A program made the translations under genes and the position numbers. From an uncultured Lachnospiraceae bacterium (lineage in GTDB: Bacteria; Bacillota; Clostridia; Lachnospirales; Lachnospiraceae), in NCBI GenBank assembly GCA_902778165.1, contig CACYWQ010000007.1:1-64000 (forward strand): 64,000 bases of DNA, written 5' to 3'. Under the pieces are notes generated by a model. That model was not told where the DNA came from and searched no databases. It was given only the letters and a program-made list of their open reading frames with translations. Position 1 is the stretch's first letter. Every line of letters begins with the position of its first letter. Below, in pieces: positions 46,330-54,644 of this stretch.

Positions 46330-47097
46330 ATGAGAAGAATACTTCTTACGGTAGCATATGACGGAACTGAATATCACGGATGGCAGTTACAGGATAACGG
46401 ACCCACGATAGAAGGCGAACTTAACCGTGCGATTGAGGAATTGACCGGAACAGTCATTGAGGTAATAGGAGCCTCAAGAACCGATGCAGGCGTTCATGGC
46501 AAGGGTAACAGGGCTGTGTTTGATACGGAGAGTACGATTCCCGCAGAGCGCTTCACGGCTGCAATTAACGCATTTCTGCCACGTGACATTCGTGTCATAA
46601 ATTCACAAGAGGTGGACATCGATTGGCATCCGAGGAAAGTTAAGACCATTAAGACCTATGAGTACAGAATAGACAGAGGAATCATTCCGGATCCTCTGCG
46701 CGTAAGATACACATGGAATGTATGGGGAGAACTTGACATTGATGCCATGCGTAAGGCAGCAGGTCATCTTGTTGGTGAACATGATTTCACAAGTTTCTGT
46801 GCGGCGGCTTCACCTGTCGAAGATAAGACAAGAGAGATTATATCGATTGATATAGAAGAGAATCCGTCGGCGTCAGGTGGTGGAATACCTTCCGAAGAAC
46901 TGATCATTCGAGTTAAGGGATACGGTTTCTTATATAATATGGTAAGGATAATTGCCGGTACATTGATCGCAGTCGGCCAGCATAAGATTACATCCGATGA
47001 TGTTAAGACCATACTTGATGCACGTGACAGGACCCGTGCCTGTGAGACTGCACCGGCCAAAGGCCTGACCCTTATCTCTATTATCGATACGGAGTAG
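46330..47097 (+). CDS. truA: tRNA pseudouridine(38-40) synthase TruA
   Basis: Makes pseudouridine at positions 38-40 of the tRNA anticodon arm. 255 residues; catalytic Asp52 in GASRTDAGVHGKGN, followed by FLPRDIRV (about 85-92), YEYRI and the C-terminal FLYNMVRIIAGTLI. Standard length and the usual position after the ecf genes. Weak ribosome binding site (AGAGATGAT). Confidence 0.97.
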   Translation: MRRILLTVAYDGTEYHGWQLQDNGPTIEGELNRAIEELTGTVIEVIGASRTDAGVHGKGNRAVFDTESTIPAERFTAAINAFLPRDIRVINSQEVDIDWHPRKVKTIKTYEYRIDRGIIPDPLRVRYTWNVWGELDIDAMRKAAGHLVGEHDFTSFCAAASPVEDKTREIISIDIEENPSASGGGIPSEELIIRVKGYGFLYNMVRIIAGTLIAVGQHKITSDDVKTILDARDRTRACETAPAKGLTLISIIDTE

Positions 47098-47152
47098 CTC
47101 TGTGTACAGATACTTTAACAGTGTATCATAATGAAATAATTATAGAACGTGA

Positions 47153-47204
47153 CGACTATATATGATATGATAGTCGCAGTGTTAACATAGTCCGGAGGGG
47201 ACTA
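47153..47204 (+). promoter_or_regulatory. Two dyads in front of the trpB2 gene
   Basis: CGACTAT (47153-47159) and ATAGTCG (47170-47176) form an inverted repeat with 10 bases between; TAGTCC (47188-47193) and GGACTA (47199-47204) form a second with GGAGG in its loop. The first could be an operator or hairpin, the second a leader hairpin with a decoy ribosome binding site. The true GGAGG lies at 47215-47219. No clear promoter was found. Confidence 0.4.
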
Positions 47205-47225
47205 CAGGAGATTGGAGGATTTAAT

Positions 47226-48596
47226 ATGAGCGAGATACCTTATAAGATCTATCTTGAAGAGAATGAGATGCCGAAGGAATGGTACAATGTCCGCGGCGAT
47301 ATGAAGAAGAAGCCTGCACCGCTTCTTAATCCGGGAACTCTTAAGCCCGTGACCAAGGAAGAGTTGTCTGCAGTATTCTGTGAGGAACTGGTAGCCCAGG
47401 AACTTGACGATACAACGAGATTTTTTGAGATCCCTGCAGAGATCAGGGAATTCTATAAGATGTACCGTCCCTCACCGCTTGTAAGAGCATATTGTCTTGA
47501 GAAGAAGCTTGGAACGCCCGCTCATATCTACTATAAGTTCGAAGGCAACAATACATCAGGTTCTCACAAACTTAATTCGGCCATAGCTCAGGCATATTAT
47601 GCCAAGAAGCAGGGCCTTAAGGGCGTGACCACGGAGACCGGCGCAGGTCAGTGGGGTACTGCTCTTTCGATGGCATGTTCATATTTCGATCTTGACTGTC
47701 AGGTATACATGGTTAAGGTATCTTATGAGCAGAAGCCTTTCAGACGCGAGGTTATGCGCACATACGGAGCTAAGGTAACACCTTCTCCTTCTATGGATAC
47801 AGAAGTAGGACGCAAGATCAATGCTGAGTTCCCGGGTACAACCGGAAGCCTTGGCTGTGCGATTTCTGAAGCAGTAGAAGCAGCTGTATCTCAGGATGGA
47901 TACAGATATGTGCTTGGAAGCGTTCTTTCCCAGGTGCTCCTTCATCAGTCGGTCATAGGTCTTGAGACCAAGGCCGCTCTTGATAAGTACGGTATTAAGG
48001 CTGACATGATCATAGGATGTGCAGGTGGCGGTTCTAACTTAGGCGGACTTATCTCGCCTTTTGCCGGCGAGATCCTTCGCGGTGAGAATAATTATGAGAT
48101 CATCGCGGTTGAGCCCGCATCATGTCCTTCCCTTACAAGAGGTGTATATGCATATGACTTCTGTGATACGGGTAAAGTATGTCCCCTTGCTAAGATGTAC
48201 ACACTCGGAAGTGGCTTCATCCCTTCAGCGAACCATGCAGGCGGCTTAAGATACCACGGCATGAGTTCAATTGTATCAGAGTTATACGATCAGGGACTTA
48301 TTAAGGCAAGAAGTGTTGAGCAGACTGCTGTATTCGAAGCGGCTGAGATGTTTGCACGTGTTGAAGGTATTCTTCCTGCTCCGGAGTCAAGCCATGCCAT
48401 AAGAGTAGCCATAGATGAGGCTCTTAAGTGCAAGGAGACGGGTGAGGCCAAGAACATCGTATTCGGTCTTACGGGAACAGGTTATTTTGATCTTGTTGCA
48501 TATCAGAAGTACAATGATAAGGAAATGAGCGACTACATCCCTACGGATGAAGATCTTAAGAAGTCTATTGATCTTATACCCAAGGTTGAGGCGTAA
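47226..48596 (+). CDS. TrpB-like PLP-dependent enzyme (tryptophan synthase beta, TrpB2 type)
   Basis: 456 residues, the long TrpB2 form (about 60 longer than TrpB1). PLP lysine in NNTSGSHKLNSA (Lys115), catalytic-type Glu in GVTTETGAGQWGTA (about 138-151), phosphate-binding GCAGGGSNLGG (about 265-275) and C-terminal GLTGTGYFD. TrpB2 joins indole and serine to tryptophan, usually without tight TrpA contact. No trp genes are near, so it may salvage indole. It lies between truA and rplM, which are usually neighbours, and has its own terminator. Confidence 0.92.
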   Translation: MSEIPYKIYLEENEMPKEWYNVRGDMKKKPAPLLNPGTLKPVTKEELSAVFCEELVAQELDDTTRFFEIPAEIREFYKMYRPSPLVRAYCLEKKLGTPAHIYYKFEGNNTSGSHKLNSAIAQAYYAKKQGLKGVTTETGAGQWGTALSMACSYFDLDCQVYMVKVSYEQKPFRREVMRTYGAKVTPSPSMDTEVGRKINAEFPGTTGSLGCAISEAVEAAVSQDGYRYVLGSVLSQVLLHQSVIGLETKAALDKYGIKADMIIGCAGGGSNLGGLISPFAGEILRGENNYEIIAVEPASCPSLTRGVYAYDFCDTGKVCPLAKMYTLGSGFIPSANHAGGLRYHGMSSIVSELYDQGLIKARSVEQTAVFEAAEMFARVEGILPAPESSHAIRVAIDEALKCKETGEAKNIVFGLTGTGYFDLVAYQKYNDKEMSDYIPTDEDLKKSIDLIPKVEA

Positions 48597-48620
48597 GATA
48601 ACAGATTAATGCTTGTTATG

Positions 48621-48651
48621 AATCGCCGGCCTTATGGTCGGCGATTTTTTG
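48621..48651 (+). terminator. Terminator after the trpB2 gene
   Basis: AATCGCCGGCC (48621-48631) pairs with GGTCGGCGATT (48636-48646) around TTAT, then a run of T residues. Confidence 0.92.
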
Positions 48652-48673
48652 GCTTAATTTAGGCATAAAATGG

Positions 48674-48702
48674 TTGACACACATTCGTGTGTGTCGTATA
48701 AT
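48674..48702 (+). promoter_or_regulatory. Consensus promoter of rplM-rpsI with a dyad in the spacer
   Basis: Perfect TTGACA (48674-48679), 17 bases, perfect TATAAT (48697-48702). The spacer holds an 8-bp inverted repeat: GACACACA (48676-48683) and TGTGTGTC (48688-48695) around TTCG, overlapping the last four bases of the -35. Confidence 0.85.
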
Positions 48703-48708
48703 CACTCA

Positions 48709-48808
48709 GTGTGACTGTCAGATGGAAGGCAGTCTTTGGTGGGAAGAAGAGTCAATAGCCCCGATTTTTCGACCACTCGCATGAACATATTAGGATTATT
48801 AGTAAAGG
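48709..48808 (+). other. Leader of rplM (possible L13-type leader)
   Basis: About 105 transcribed bases precede rplM. They include GACTGTC...GGCAGTC (48713-48735) pairing and a T-rich stretch GCCCCGATTTTTCG. L13 autoregulatory leaders are known in Bacillus; the match here is only positional. Confidence 0.35.
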
Positions 48809-48816
48809 AGATACAT

Positions 48817-49245
48817 ATGAAGACATTCATGGCTAATCCTGCTACAGTCGACAGAAAGTGGTATGTAGTGGACGCAGAGGGTCAGACACTTGGCCGCCTT
48901 GCTTCAGAAGTAGCCAAGGTACTTCGCGGCAAGAATAAGCCTATCTTCACACCGCATATTGATACAGGTGACTATGTTATAGTTATCAACGCTGAGAAGG
49001 TAGCAGTTACAGGTAAGAAGCTTGATCAGAAGGTTTATTATCATCATTCAGACTACGTAGGTGGTATGAAGGATACAACTTTAAGAGAGAAGATCGCTAA
49101 GAAGCCTGAGGAAGTTATAGAGCTCGCTGTTAAGGGTATGCTTCCCAAGGGACCTTTAGGAAGACAGATGTATAAGAAGCTTTTCGTTTACGCAGGACCG
49201 GAGCACAAGCATGCAGCTCAGAAGCCTGAGGTATTAACGTTCTAA
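48817..49245 (+). CDS. rplM: Ribosomal protein uL13
   Basis: A 142-residue early assembly protein. [20 protein letters not shown] start, [32 protein letters not shown] and [21 protein letters not shown] (parts [23 protein letters not shown]) are classic. ATG 48817 follows AAAGGAG; a longer frame upstream has no good start. Confidence 0.98.
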   Translation: MKTFMANPATVDRKWYVVDAEGQTLGRLASEVAKVLRGKNKPIFTPHIDTGDYVIVINAEKVAVTGKKLDQKVYYHHSDYVGGMKDTTLREKIAKKPEEVIELAVKGMLPKGPLGRQMYKKLFVYAGPEHKHAAQKPEVLTF

Positions 49246-49265
49246 GATAGGAAAGGAGAATTGTA

Positions 49266-49670
49266 ATGGCTAAGGCTAAGAAGAGTGCTCAGTACTACGG
49301 TACCGGTAGAAGAAAGAGTTCTATCGCCAGAGTATATCTGGTACCCGGTAAGGGCAATATAACAATCAATAAGAGAGACATCGACGAATACTTCGGTCTT
49401 GAGACACTTAAGGTTATCGTTCGTCAGCCTCTCGTAGCTACAGATAATGTAGAGAAGTATGATGTGAAGGTCAATGTTAAGGGCGGCGGATACACGGGTC
49501 AGGCAGGTGCCATCAGACACGGTATCGCAAGAGCTTTACTCCAGGTTGATGAGGAGTTAAGACCTACACTTAAGTCAGCAGGATTCCTTACAAGAGATCC
49601 TCGTATGAAAGAACGTAAGAAGTATGGTCTCAAGGCAGCGAGACGTGCTCCTCAGTTCAGTAAGAGATAA
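49266..49670 (+). CDS. rpsI: Ribosomal protein uS9
   Basis: A 134-residue protein whose C-terminal tail reaches the P-site t[23 protein letters not shown] near the start (parts), [19 protein letters not shown] and the end [18 protein letters not shown] with the conserved final Lys-Arg. AAAGGAG precedes ATG 49266. Closes the rplM-rpsI unit. Confidence 0.98.
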   Translation: MAKAKKSAQYYGTGRRKSSIARVYLVPGKGNITINKRDIDEYFGLETLKVIVRQPLVATDNVEKYDVKVNVKGGGYTGQAGAIRHGIARALLQVDEELRPTLKSAGFLTRDPRMKERKKYGLKAARRAPQFSKR

Positions 49671-49694
49671 TTGTAACAAAATTGAATTTTCTGG

Positions 49695-49724
49695 AAGCCC
49701 CGTATTTACGGGGCTTTCTTTTTA
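49695..49724 (+). terminator. Terminator after rpsI (shared with the convergent regulator gene)
   Basis: AAGCCCCGT (49695-49703) pairs with ACGGGGCTT (49708-49716) around ATTT, followed by TCTTTTT. It ends 8 bases before the minus-strand gene's stop and may serve both directions. Confidence 0.88.
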
Positions 49725-49731
49725 CATTTTA

Positions 49732-50784
49732 TTACATCTGTGTTGATTCTCTGTAAATAAGTTCAGTCTCTGTATAGGTTATCCTGTAATTGAGATCAGG
49801 CTGCTCAATCCTTGAGATTACAAGGCTGGCAGCTGAATAACCGATTATCTGGCTGTGTATGTGGCTGGTTGAGAGAGAAGGAGACATGATCTTGGACTCG
49901 GGGGAATCATCAAAACCGAATATCTTGATATCACGTGGACATTCTATTCCCATTCTCTTGAGGCCGGATATCAGATCGAGAGCTACAAAATCGTTGGCAC
50001 AAATAAAGAGTTCGGGCATTTCTTGAATCTTCGTAAGAGCTTCGAATAAGTATTCTCTATATTCTAATCCGTGAGGATGAACCTCTGTAAGACAATATTT
50101 TTCGTCAAAGTTCAGATCATTGATATACATTGCCTCCCTAAAGGCTATGAATCGCTCGTAGAAAGAACGGCAATGTGTGACCTGGCCTACAAATCCTATC
50201 TTTGCAATTCCCTTTTTGCTCATGTCATTAACGACTGTATATATATTGGAAAAATTATCCATGAGCAGAACATCTGCGTTTAATGGTCTCCAGTAGCTTG
50301 CAACGGGAGCATCTATCATGAGAACAGGTAATCCTAGGCTGCACAACATTTCACAATAGGAGTGATCAAACATTTCGATGCATACAATAGCCTTGGTGTT
50401 ATCCGGTCTGTATGAGAGAGGAAGAGTTCTTGACTCTATATTCTGATGATCAACCCGGTGCATTGTCAGGCTATAGCCAAGCAGAGAAATTTCATATTGA
50501 AATTTATCCAGCATGGTAGAAGCAAAGTGAGAATTATTAAGGAAATTGCCTGAAAAGAGAGCAATCTCTCCTGAAGCCTTGGGCTGGGAACTGAAAGGAT
50601 TTGTAATGTCTGAAATGGAATTGGCATAAGAAAATTGCTTGTATCCCATTTCGATAGCCTTCTCTAAAACTCTCTGTCTGGTAGCTTCAGCTAAAACTCC
50701 GGTGTTATTTATAGCCTTGGATACGGTATTTCTGGATACTCCAAGAGCATCTGCTATATCCTGTAAGGTGACTTTTGCTGGCAT
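49732..50784 (-). CDS. LacI family transcriptional regulator of the fructan locus
   Basis: A 350-residue repressor: N-terminal helix-turn-helix VTLQDIADALGVSRNTVSKAI (residues 5-25, quoted as VTLQDIADALGVS and RNTVSKAI), hinge, and a sugar-binding domain (ICANDFVALDLISGLKRMG, FGFDDSPESKIMSPSLSTSHI, in parts). The start ATG is at 50784, behind GTGGAGAC; a longer frame to 50880 lacks a suitable site. It faces away from the sugar operon, and the shared 239-base region holds four operator-like sites, so it most likely represses the operon and itself, with a fructose-containing sugar as inducer (inferred). Confidence 0.92.
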   Translation of the reverse strand: MPAKVTLQDIADALGVSRNTVSKAINNTGVLAEATRQRVLEKAIEMGYKQFSYANSISDITNPFSSQPKASGEIALFSGNFLNNSHFASTMLDKFQYEISLLGYSLTMHRVDHQNIESRTLPLSYRPDNTKAIVCIEMFDHSYCEMLCSLGLPVLMIDAPVASYWRPLNADVLLMDNFSNIYTVVNDMSKKGIAKIGFVGQVTHCRSFYERFIAFREAMYINDLNFDEKYCLTEVHPHGLEYREYLFEALTKIQEMPELFICANDFVALDLISGLKRMGIECPRDIKIFGFDDSPESKIMSPSLSTSHIHSQIIGYSAASLVISRIEQPDLNYRITYTETELIYRESTQM

Positions 50785-50878
50785 AATGTAGTCTCCACTT
50801 TCTAAATAAAAGATGAATGTGTCAAAAGATGGGTGTGCCCCAGATAGTAGGTATTTATGACTTTTTGACACCAATATC

Positions 50879-50907
50879 ATTATAAAACGTAAAAACTAAA
50901 GTGTCAA
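50879..50907 (-). promoter_or_regulatory. Promoter of the LacI-type regulator gene
   Basis: On the minus strand TTGACA (50907-50902), 17 bases, TATAAT (50884-50879): a full consensus. Its -35 overlaps the first operator-like repeat (50902-50915), suggesting autorepression. Confidence 0.75.
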
Positions 50908-51009
50908 ATGTAAATATATATCGTGCAAATGTAAAATAATTATGTTGACAGTTGAAAATATGTGTGCTATATTTTACATATGCAAATGAGAATTATGCAA
51001 ATGTAAAAC
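50902..51009. repeat. Four operator-like repeats (consensus TGCAAATGTAAAAT) between divergent promoters
   Basis: Copies: TGTCAAATGTAAAT 50902-50915 (+), TGCAAATGTAAAAT 50924-50937 (+), ATTTTACATATGCA 50971-50984 (minus-strand copy, one mismatch) and TGCAAATGTAAAAC 50996-51009 (+). One overlaps the regulator's -35, one abuts the operon -35, one covers its -10 and one the early transcript. This is the expected geometry for LacI-type repression with looping. No other copies were noticed in the window. Confidence 0.75.
50945..50973 (+). promoter_or_regulatory. Promoter of the fructan transport/utilisation operon
   Basis: TTGACA (50945-50950), 17 bases, TATATT (50968-50973). The -10 overlaps an inverted operator-like repeat. 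RNA would start near 50980, 44 bases before ATG 51024. Confidence 0.8.
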
Positions 51010-51023
51010 TTGGGAGGGGCTAC

Positions 51024-51944
51024 ATGAACACAAAGGTAAAAGATAATTCGATGTATAACACCCTGGTATATGTTAAACAGCATTGGCAACTATATGTGTT
51101 CTTTCTGGGGCCAGCCCTGTTACTGACAATAGTGTTCAGGTACATTCCGATGGGAGGCATTCTGATTGCTTTCCAGAAATACAATCCATTCAAAGGCATT
51201 TTGGGAAGCGAATGGGTTGGCCTTAAATACTTTAAACAGTTTTTATCATCGCCGGATTTTCTTCAGTATCTTGCCAATACATTAAAGTTAAGTGTTTTCG
51301 GTCTGTTATGGGGATTTCCAATGCCGATAATACTGGCGCTTCTACTTAACAGGATTGCTAGTAGCAAGATCAAACAGAAGATACAGCTTGTTCTGTATAT
51401 GCCTAACTTCATATCTGTCATAGTCCTCTGTGGTATGGTCAGGATTCTTTTGTCGGTTACAGGACCATTCAATATGCTTTTGGGAACGAACATCAACTTT
51501 TTGACAATCCCTGCAGCATTCAGACCAATCTACATCATAAGTGGTATCTGGCAGGGCGCCGGCTGGGCATCGATCATGTACACAGCAGCTCTTTCAAATG
51601 CCAGCAAGGAACTCAAAGAGGCAGCACAGATTGATGGAGCCAATATCTGGCAACAGATCAAGGCAGTAGAGTGGCCGGCTATCAAGGATATGGTAGTTAT
51701 CCAATTCATCCTTCAGGCAGGAAACATTATGAGTATCGGCTTTGAAAAGGCCTATGCACTTCAGTCAGATATGAACCTTGCTTCATCTGAGATCATAGCT
51801 ACTTATGTTTACAAAAAAGGTCTTTTGAATGGTGATTACAGTTATTCAACAGCGGTTGGATTATTTAATACGATCGTAAATGTAATTCTTCTCATAGTGG
51901 TTAATAAGGTTGTTGAGAAGCTTAACGACGGTCAGGGACTATAA
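51024..51944 (+). CDS. Sugar ABC transporter permease (LplB/MalF-like)
   Basis: A 306-residue membrane protein with six spans. It shows the type I importer EAA loop EAAQIDGANIWQQIKAVEWP (about 205-224) that contacts the ATPase, and the N-terminal signature YPMGG-like RYIPMGGILIAFQKYNPFKG (parts RYIPMGGILIAF, QKYNPFKG) of the LplB/YtcP-type family. ATG 51024 is set by GGGAGGGG. No ATPase gene is in the operon; a shared MsmK-type ATPase elsewhere is likely. Confidence 0.93.
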   Translation: MNTKVKDNSMYNTLVYVKQHWQLYVFFLGPALLLTIVFRYIPMGGILIAFQKYNPFKGILGSEWVGLKYFKQFLSSPDFLQYLANTLKLSVFGLLWGFPMPIILALLLNRIASSKIKQKIQLVLYMPNFISVIVLCGMVRILLSVTGPFNMLLGTNINFLTIPAAFRPIYIISGIWQGAGWASIMYTAALSNASKELKEAAQIDGANIWQQIKAVEWPAIKDMVVIQFILQAGNIMSIGFEKAYALQSDMNLASSEIIATYVYKKGLLNGDYSYSTAVGLFNTIVNVILLIVVNKVVEKLNDGQGL

Positions 51945-51955
51945 GGGGGAGCGAA

Positions 51956-52870
51956 ATGCAACAGACAGTAAATATTAAAAAAAGCGAATTTGCCAGAGCT
52001 TCCATTGGAGATAAAGCATTTCTTTTGGCTGGTTATATTCTCCTTGCAGCCTTTGTAATGGCTATCATAGGCCCTGTAGTTTATATTATTGTAGCTTCCT
52101 TCATGGATCCTATAACACTTCAGAACAAGGGAATAGTATTTGATTTCAGCAAATGGACTCTTACAGCTTATGAGAGAGTTTTGACCAATTCTCAGATATG
52201 GATTGGATTTAGAAATTCAATTATATATTCCGTATTATTTGCGGTTATTTCTGTATTTATAACACTTTTGTGTGCGTATCCAATGTCAAGAGATGATTTT
52301 AAAGGCAAGAAGTTTTTTAACGCAATCTTTATTATCACAATGTTCTTTGGCGGAGGACTGATTCCTACATACCTTCTTATCAGTAACATTGGACTTCTTG
52401 ATACCATGTGGGCTGTAATTCTTCCGGGATCATTTAGCGTATGGAACATGATCATCGCAAGAACTTACTACAAAGGTATTCCAAGCGAACTTAGAGAAGC
52501 TGCTGATGTGGACGGAGCTAATGAATTGGTGTTCTTCTTCAGAATACTTCTTCCTGTGTGCACACCACTTATAGCAGTGCTGATATTGTGGCAGTTTGTA
52601 GGAATGTGGAACAGCTACTTTGATGCAATGATCTATCTGAATTCAGCAGATAAGCAGCCTCTTCAGCTGGTGCTTAGGGCTATCCTCATCCAGAATGAAC
52701 CGGATCCGGGAATGATAGCAGATATGCAGAGTACAGCTCAGAGAGCACAGCTTGCAGAACTTCTTAAATATGCAACCATCATTATTTCAAGCTTACCGCT
52801 TATAGTAATGTATCCATTCTTCCAGAAGTATTTTGATTCAGGAATCATGGTTGGTTCAGTTAAAGGCTGA
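51956..52870 (+). CDS. Sugar ABC transporter permease (LplC/MalG-like)
   Basis: The second permease, 304 residues, six spans, EAA loop EAADVDGANELVFFFRILLP (about 179-198). Family blocks AYPMSRDDFKGKKFFN and the C-terminal FFQKYFDSGIMVGSVKG match the LplC/YtcP-type group for oligosaccharides. AAGGGGGAG precedes ATG 51956, 11 bases after the first permease. Confidence 0.93.
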   Translation: MQQTVNIKKSEFARASIGDKAFLLAGYILLAAFVMAIIGPVVYIIVASFMDPITLQNKGIVFDFSKWTLTAYERVLTNSQIWIGFRNSIIYSVLFAVISVFITLLCAYPMSRDDFKGKKFFNAIFIITMFFGGGLIPTYLLISNIGLLDTMWAVILPGSFSVWNMIIARTYYKGIPSELREAADVDGANELVFFFRILLPVCTPLIAVLILWQFVGMWNSYFDAMIYLNSADKQPLQLVLRAILIQNEPDPGMIADMQSTAQRAQLAELLKYATIIISSLPLIVMYPFFQKYFDSGIMVGSVKG

Positions 52871-52939
52871 GAGGCTTAAACAATCAGAACTTCCCCTGGC
52901 AACAGGAGATAATAAAGAATTTTTATAAGGAGAGGGAAA

Positions 52940-54592
52940 ATGAAAAAGAAGACAACAAAGTTATTTTCAGCAGCACTTGTTCTTGCAATGTCAGCCAGTG
53001 TTCTGACAGGTTGCGGAAAAGGTGCTTCAGGCAGTGGGGCAGCATCAGTTACAGCGGATGATATCAGCTTTCCGCTGGAAAACAAGGTTACTATCACAGG
53101 TACAATCAGCTATCCGTCAGGAACTGAGTCAGAACCTAACAACAGAACAATCTTCAAGAGACTTGAGGAAGAGACAAACGTACATGTTGATTGGACAGCT
53201 ATTTCAAATGATCAGTGGGGCGACAAGATCAAGCTCAACATGGCTAACAAGAACACACTTACAGATTTTGTATTTAATGCAGGCTTTAGTAACTCAGACC
53301 TTATCAGATATGCTGATCAGGGAGTTATCCTTCCTGTAGAAGAGTACATTGACAACAACATGCCTAACCTTAAGGCAGTATTTGATAAGTATCCAGAGTA
53401 CCGCACAATGTGTGAGGACTCCGAGGGACACATCTGGGCACTTCCATGGATTGAGCAGCTTGGTTCTAACAAGACCGCTATCCAGACAGTAGGTAATAAC
53501 TTCACTTACATCAACAAGAAATGGCTTGATTTCCTCGGACTTCAGACACCTAGAACAGTTGATGAATTCGAAGAAGTACTTAAGGCATTCAAGGAGCATG
53601 CTTCAGAGCTTCAGGCTGAGTTTGGTATTGAGGGTGACATCATACCTATGTCATGCATCATGAACGATCAGGATCCAAGCCTTCTTATTAACGGCTTTGG
53701 CGAAGGTTACGGTGACAATGATATCGGACAGCACATTGCAGTTACAGATGACAAGAAGGTTATCTGCACAGCAACACAGGAAGGTTTCAAGTCAGGTATG
53801 CAGTGGCTTCATCAGCTCTATGAAGAGGGACTTATCGATCCTGAGTGCTTCACACAGGACTGGTCAACTTATGTAGCTAAGGGTAAGTCACACAGATATG
53901 GTGTTTGCTTTACATGGGACGTTGCTAACATTGATAACCTTGAAGATTTCGTTCCACTTGCAGCTCTTAAGGCTGATGTTAAGAATGTAACTCCTATGAA
54001 CAGCTCTTTCACATCAGGTTTTGACCGTGGCAGATGCGTTGTAACTTCTAAGTGTGAGAACCCTGCATTCGTATGTGCTTGGCTTGATAAGATGTATGAT
54101 CCATTCCAGTCACCACAGAACAACTGGGGAACATATGGCGAGGATGATGAGTTTGATATCTTCGAGCTTTCAACAAATGCAAACGGCGACAAGATGCTCA
54201 AGCATGCACCTCTTGGCGATGCTTCTCCTGTAGAAGTTCGTGAGGCTGAGTGTGTTGGTGGTCCTCTTGCAATCCTTGATGAGTACTACGGCGTATATGT
54301 TACATGCCCTGATGACGCTCAGTACCGTCTTGACTGGATCAAGGAGTACTACACAGACGATATGAACTGCAAGTATGTATATCCTAACGTATTTATGACA
54401 GCTGATGATACAGAGGCTCTTACAACTATCCAGACAGATCTTATCAGCTATATCAACTCCAGCAGAAGTAACTTCGTTATGAACGGTCTTACAGATGCTG
54501 AGTGGGATGAGTACCTCAAGCAGGTTAATGCATATGGTCTTGATGAGTATCTCTCTATCTACCAGAAATATCTTGATGAGTTCTATAACTAA
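52940..54592 (+). CDS. Extracellular solute-binding lipoprotein of the sugar ABC transporter
   Basis: A 550-residue substrate receptor. Signal peptide with lipobox VLTGC (Cys23), then a large two-lobe binding fold of the LplA type (long form of family 1). N-terminal NNRTIFKRLEEETNVHVDW and later GDIIPMSC, GLIDPECFTQDW fit the family. It would present a fructo-oligosaccharide or sucrose to the permeases; substrate inferred from neighbours. AAGGAGAGG precedes ATG 52940. A strong hairpin with T-tract follows. Confidence 0.92.
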   Translation: MKKKTTKLFSAALVLAMSASVLTGCGKGASGSGAASVTADDISFPLENKVTITGTISYPSGTESEPNNRTIFKRLEEETNVHVDWTAISNDQWGDKIKLNMANKNTLTDFVFNAGFSNSDLIRYADQGVILPVEEYIDNNMPNLKAVFDKYPEYRTMCEDSEGHIWALPWIEQLGSNKTAIQTVGNNFTYINKKWLDFLGLQTPRTVDEFEEVLKAFKEHASELQAEFGIEGDIIPMSCIMNDQDPSLLINGFGEGYGDNDIGQHIAVTDDKKVICTATQEGFKSGMQWLHQLYEEGLIDPECFTQDWSTYVAKGKSHRYGVCFTWDVANIDNLEDFVPLAALKADVKNVTPMNSSFTSGFDRGRCVVTSKCENPAFVCAWLDKMYDPFQSPQNNWGTYGEDDEFDIFELSTNANGDKMLKHAPLGDASPVEVREAECVGGPLAILDEYYGVYVTCPDDAQYRLDWIKEYYTDDMNCKYVYPNVFMTADDTEALTTIQTDLISYINSSRSNFVMNGLTDAEWDEYLKQVNAYGLDEYLSIYQKYLDEFYN

Positions 54593-54611
54593 TTCATATA
54601 ACCGGAAAGGC

Positions 54612-54639
54612 AGGGAGGAGATTTTCTCCTCCCTTTTTT
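54612..54639 (+). terminator. Intra-operon terminator after the binding protein
   Basis: AGGGAGGAGA (54612-54621) pairs with TCTCCTCCCT (54625-54634) around TTT, followed by T residues to 54639. It would let the binding protein be made in excess while some RNA reads on to the hydrolases. Confidence 0.88.
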
Positions 54640-54644
54640 AAAAA

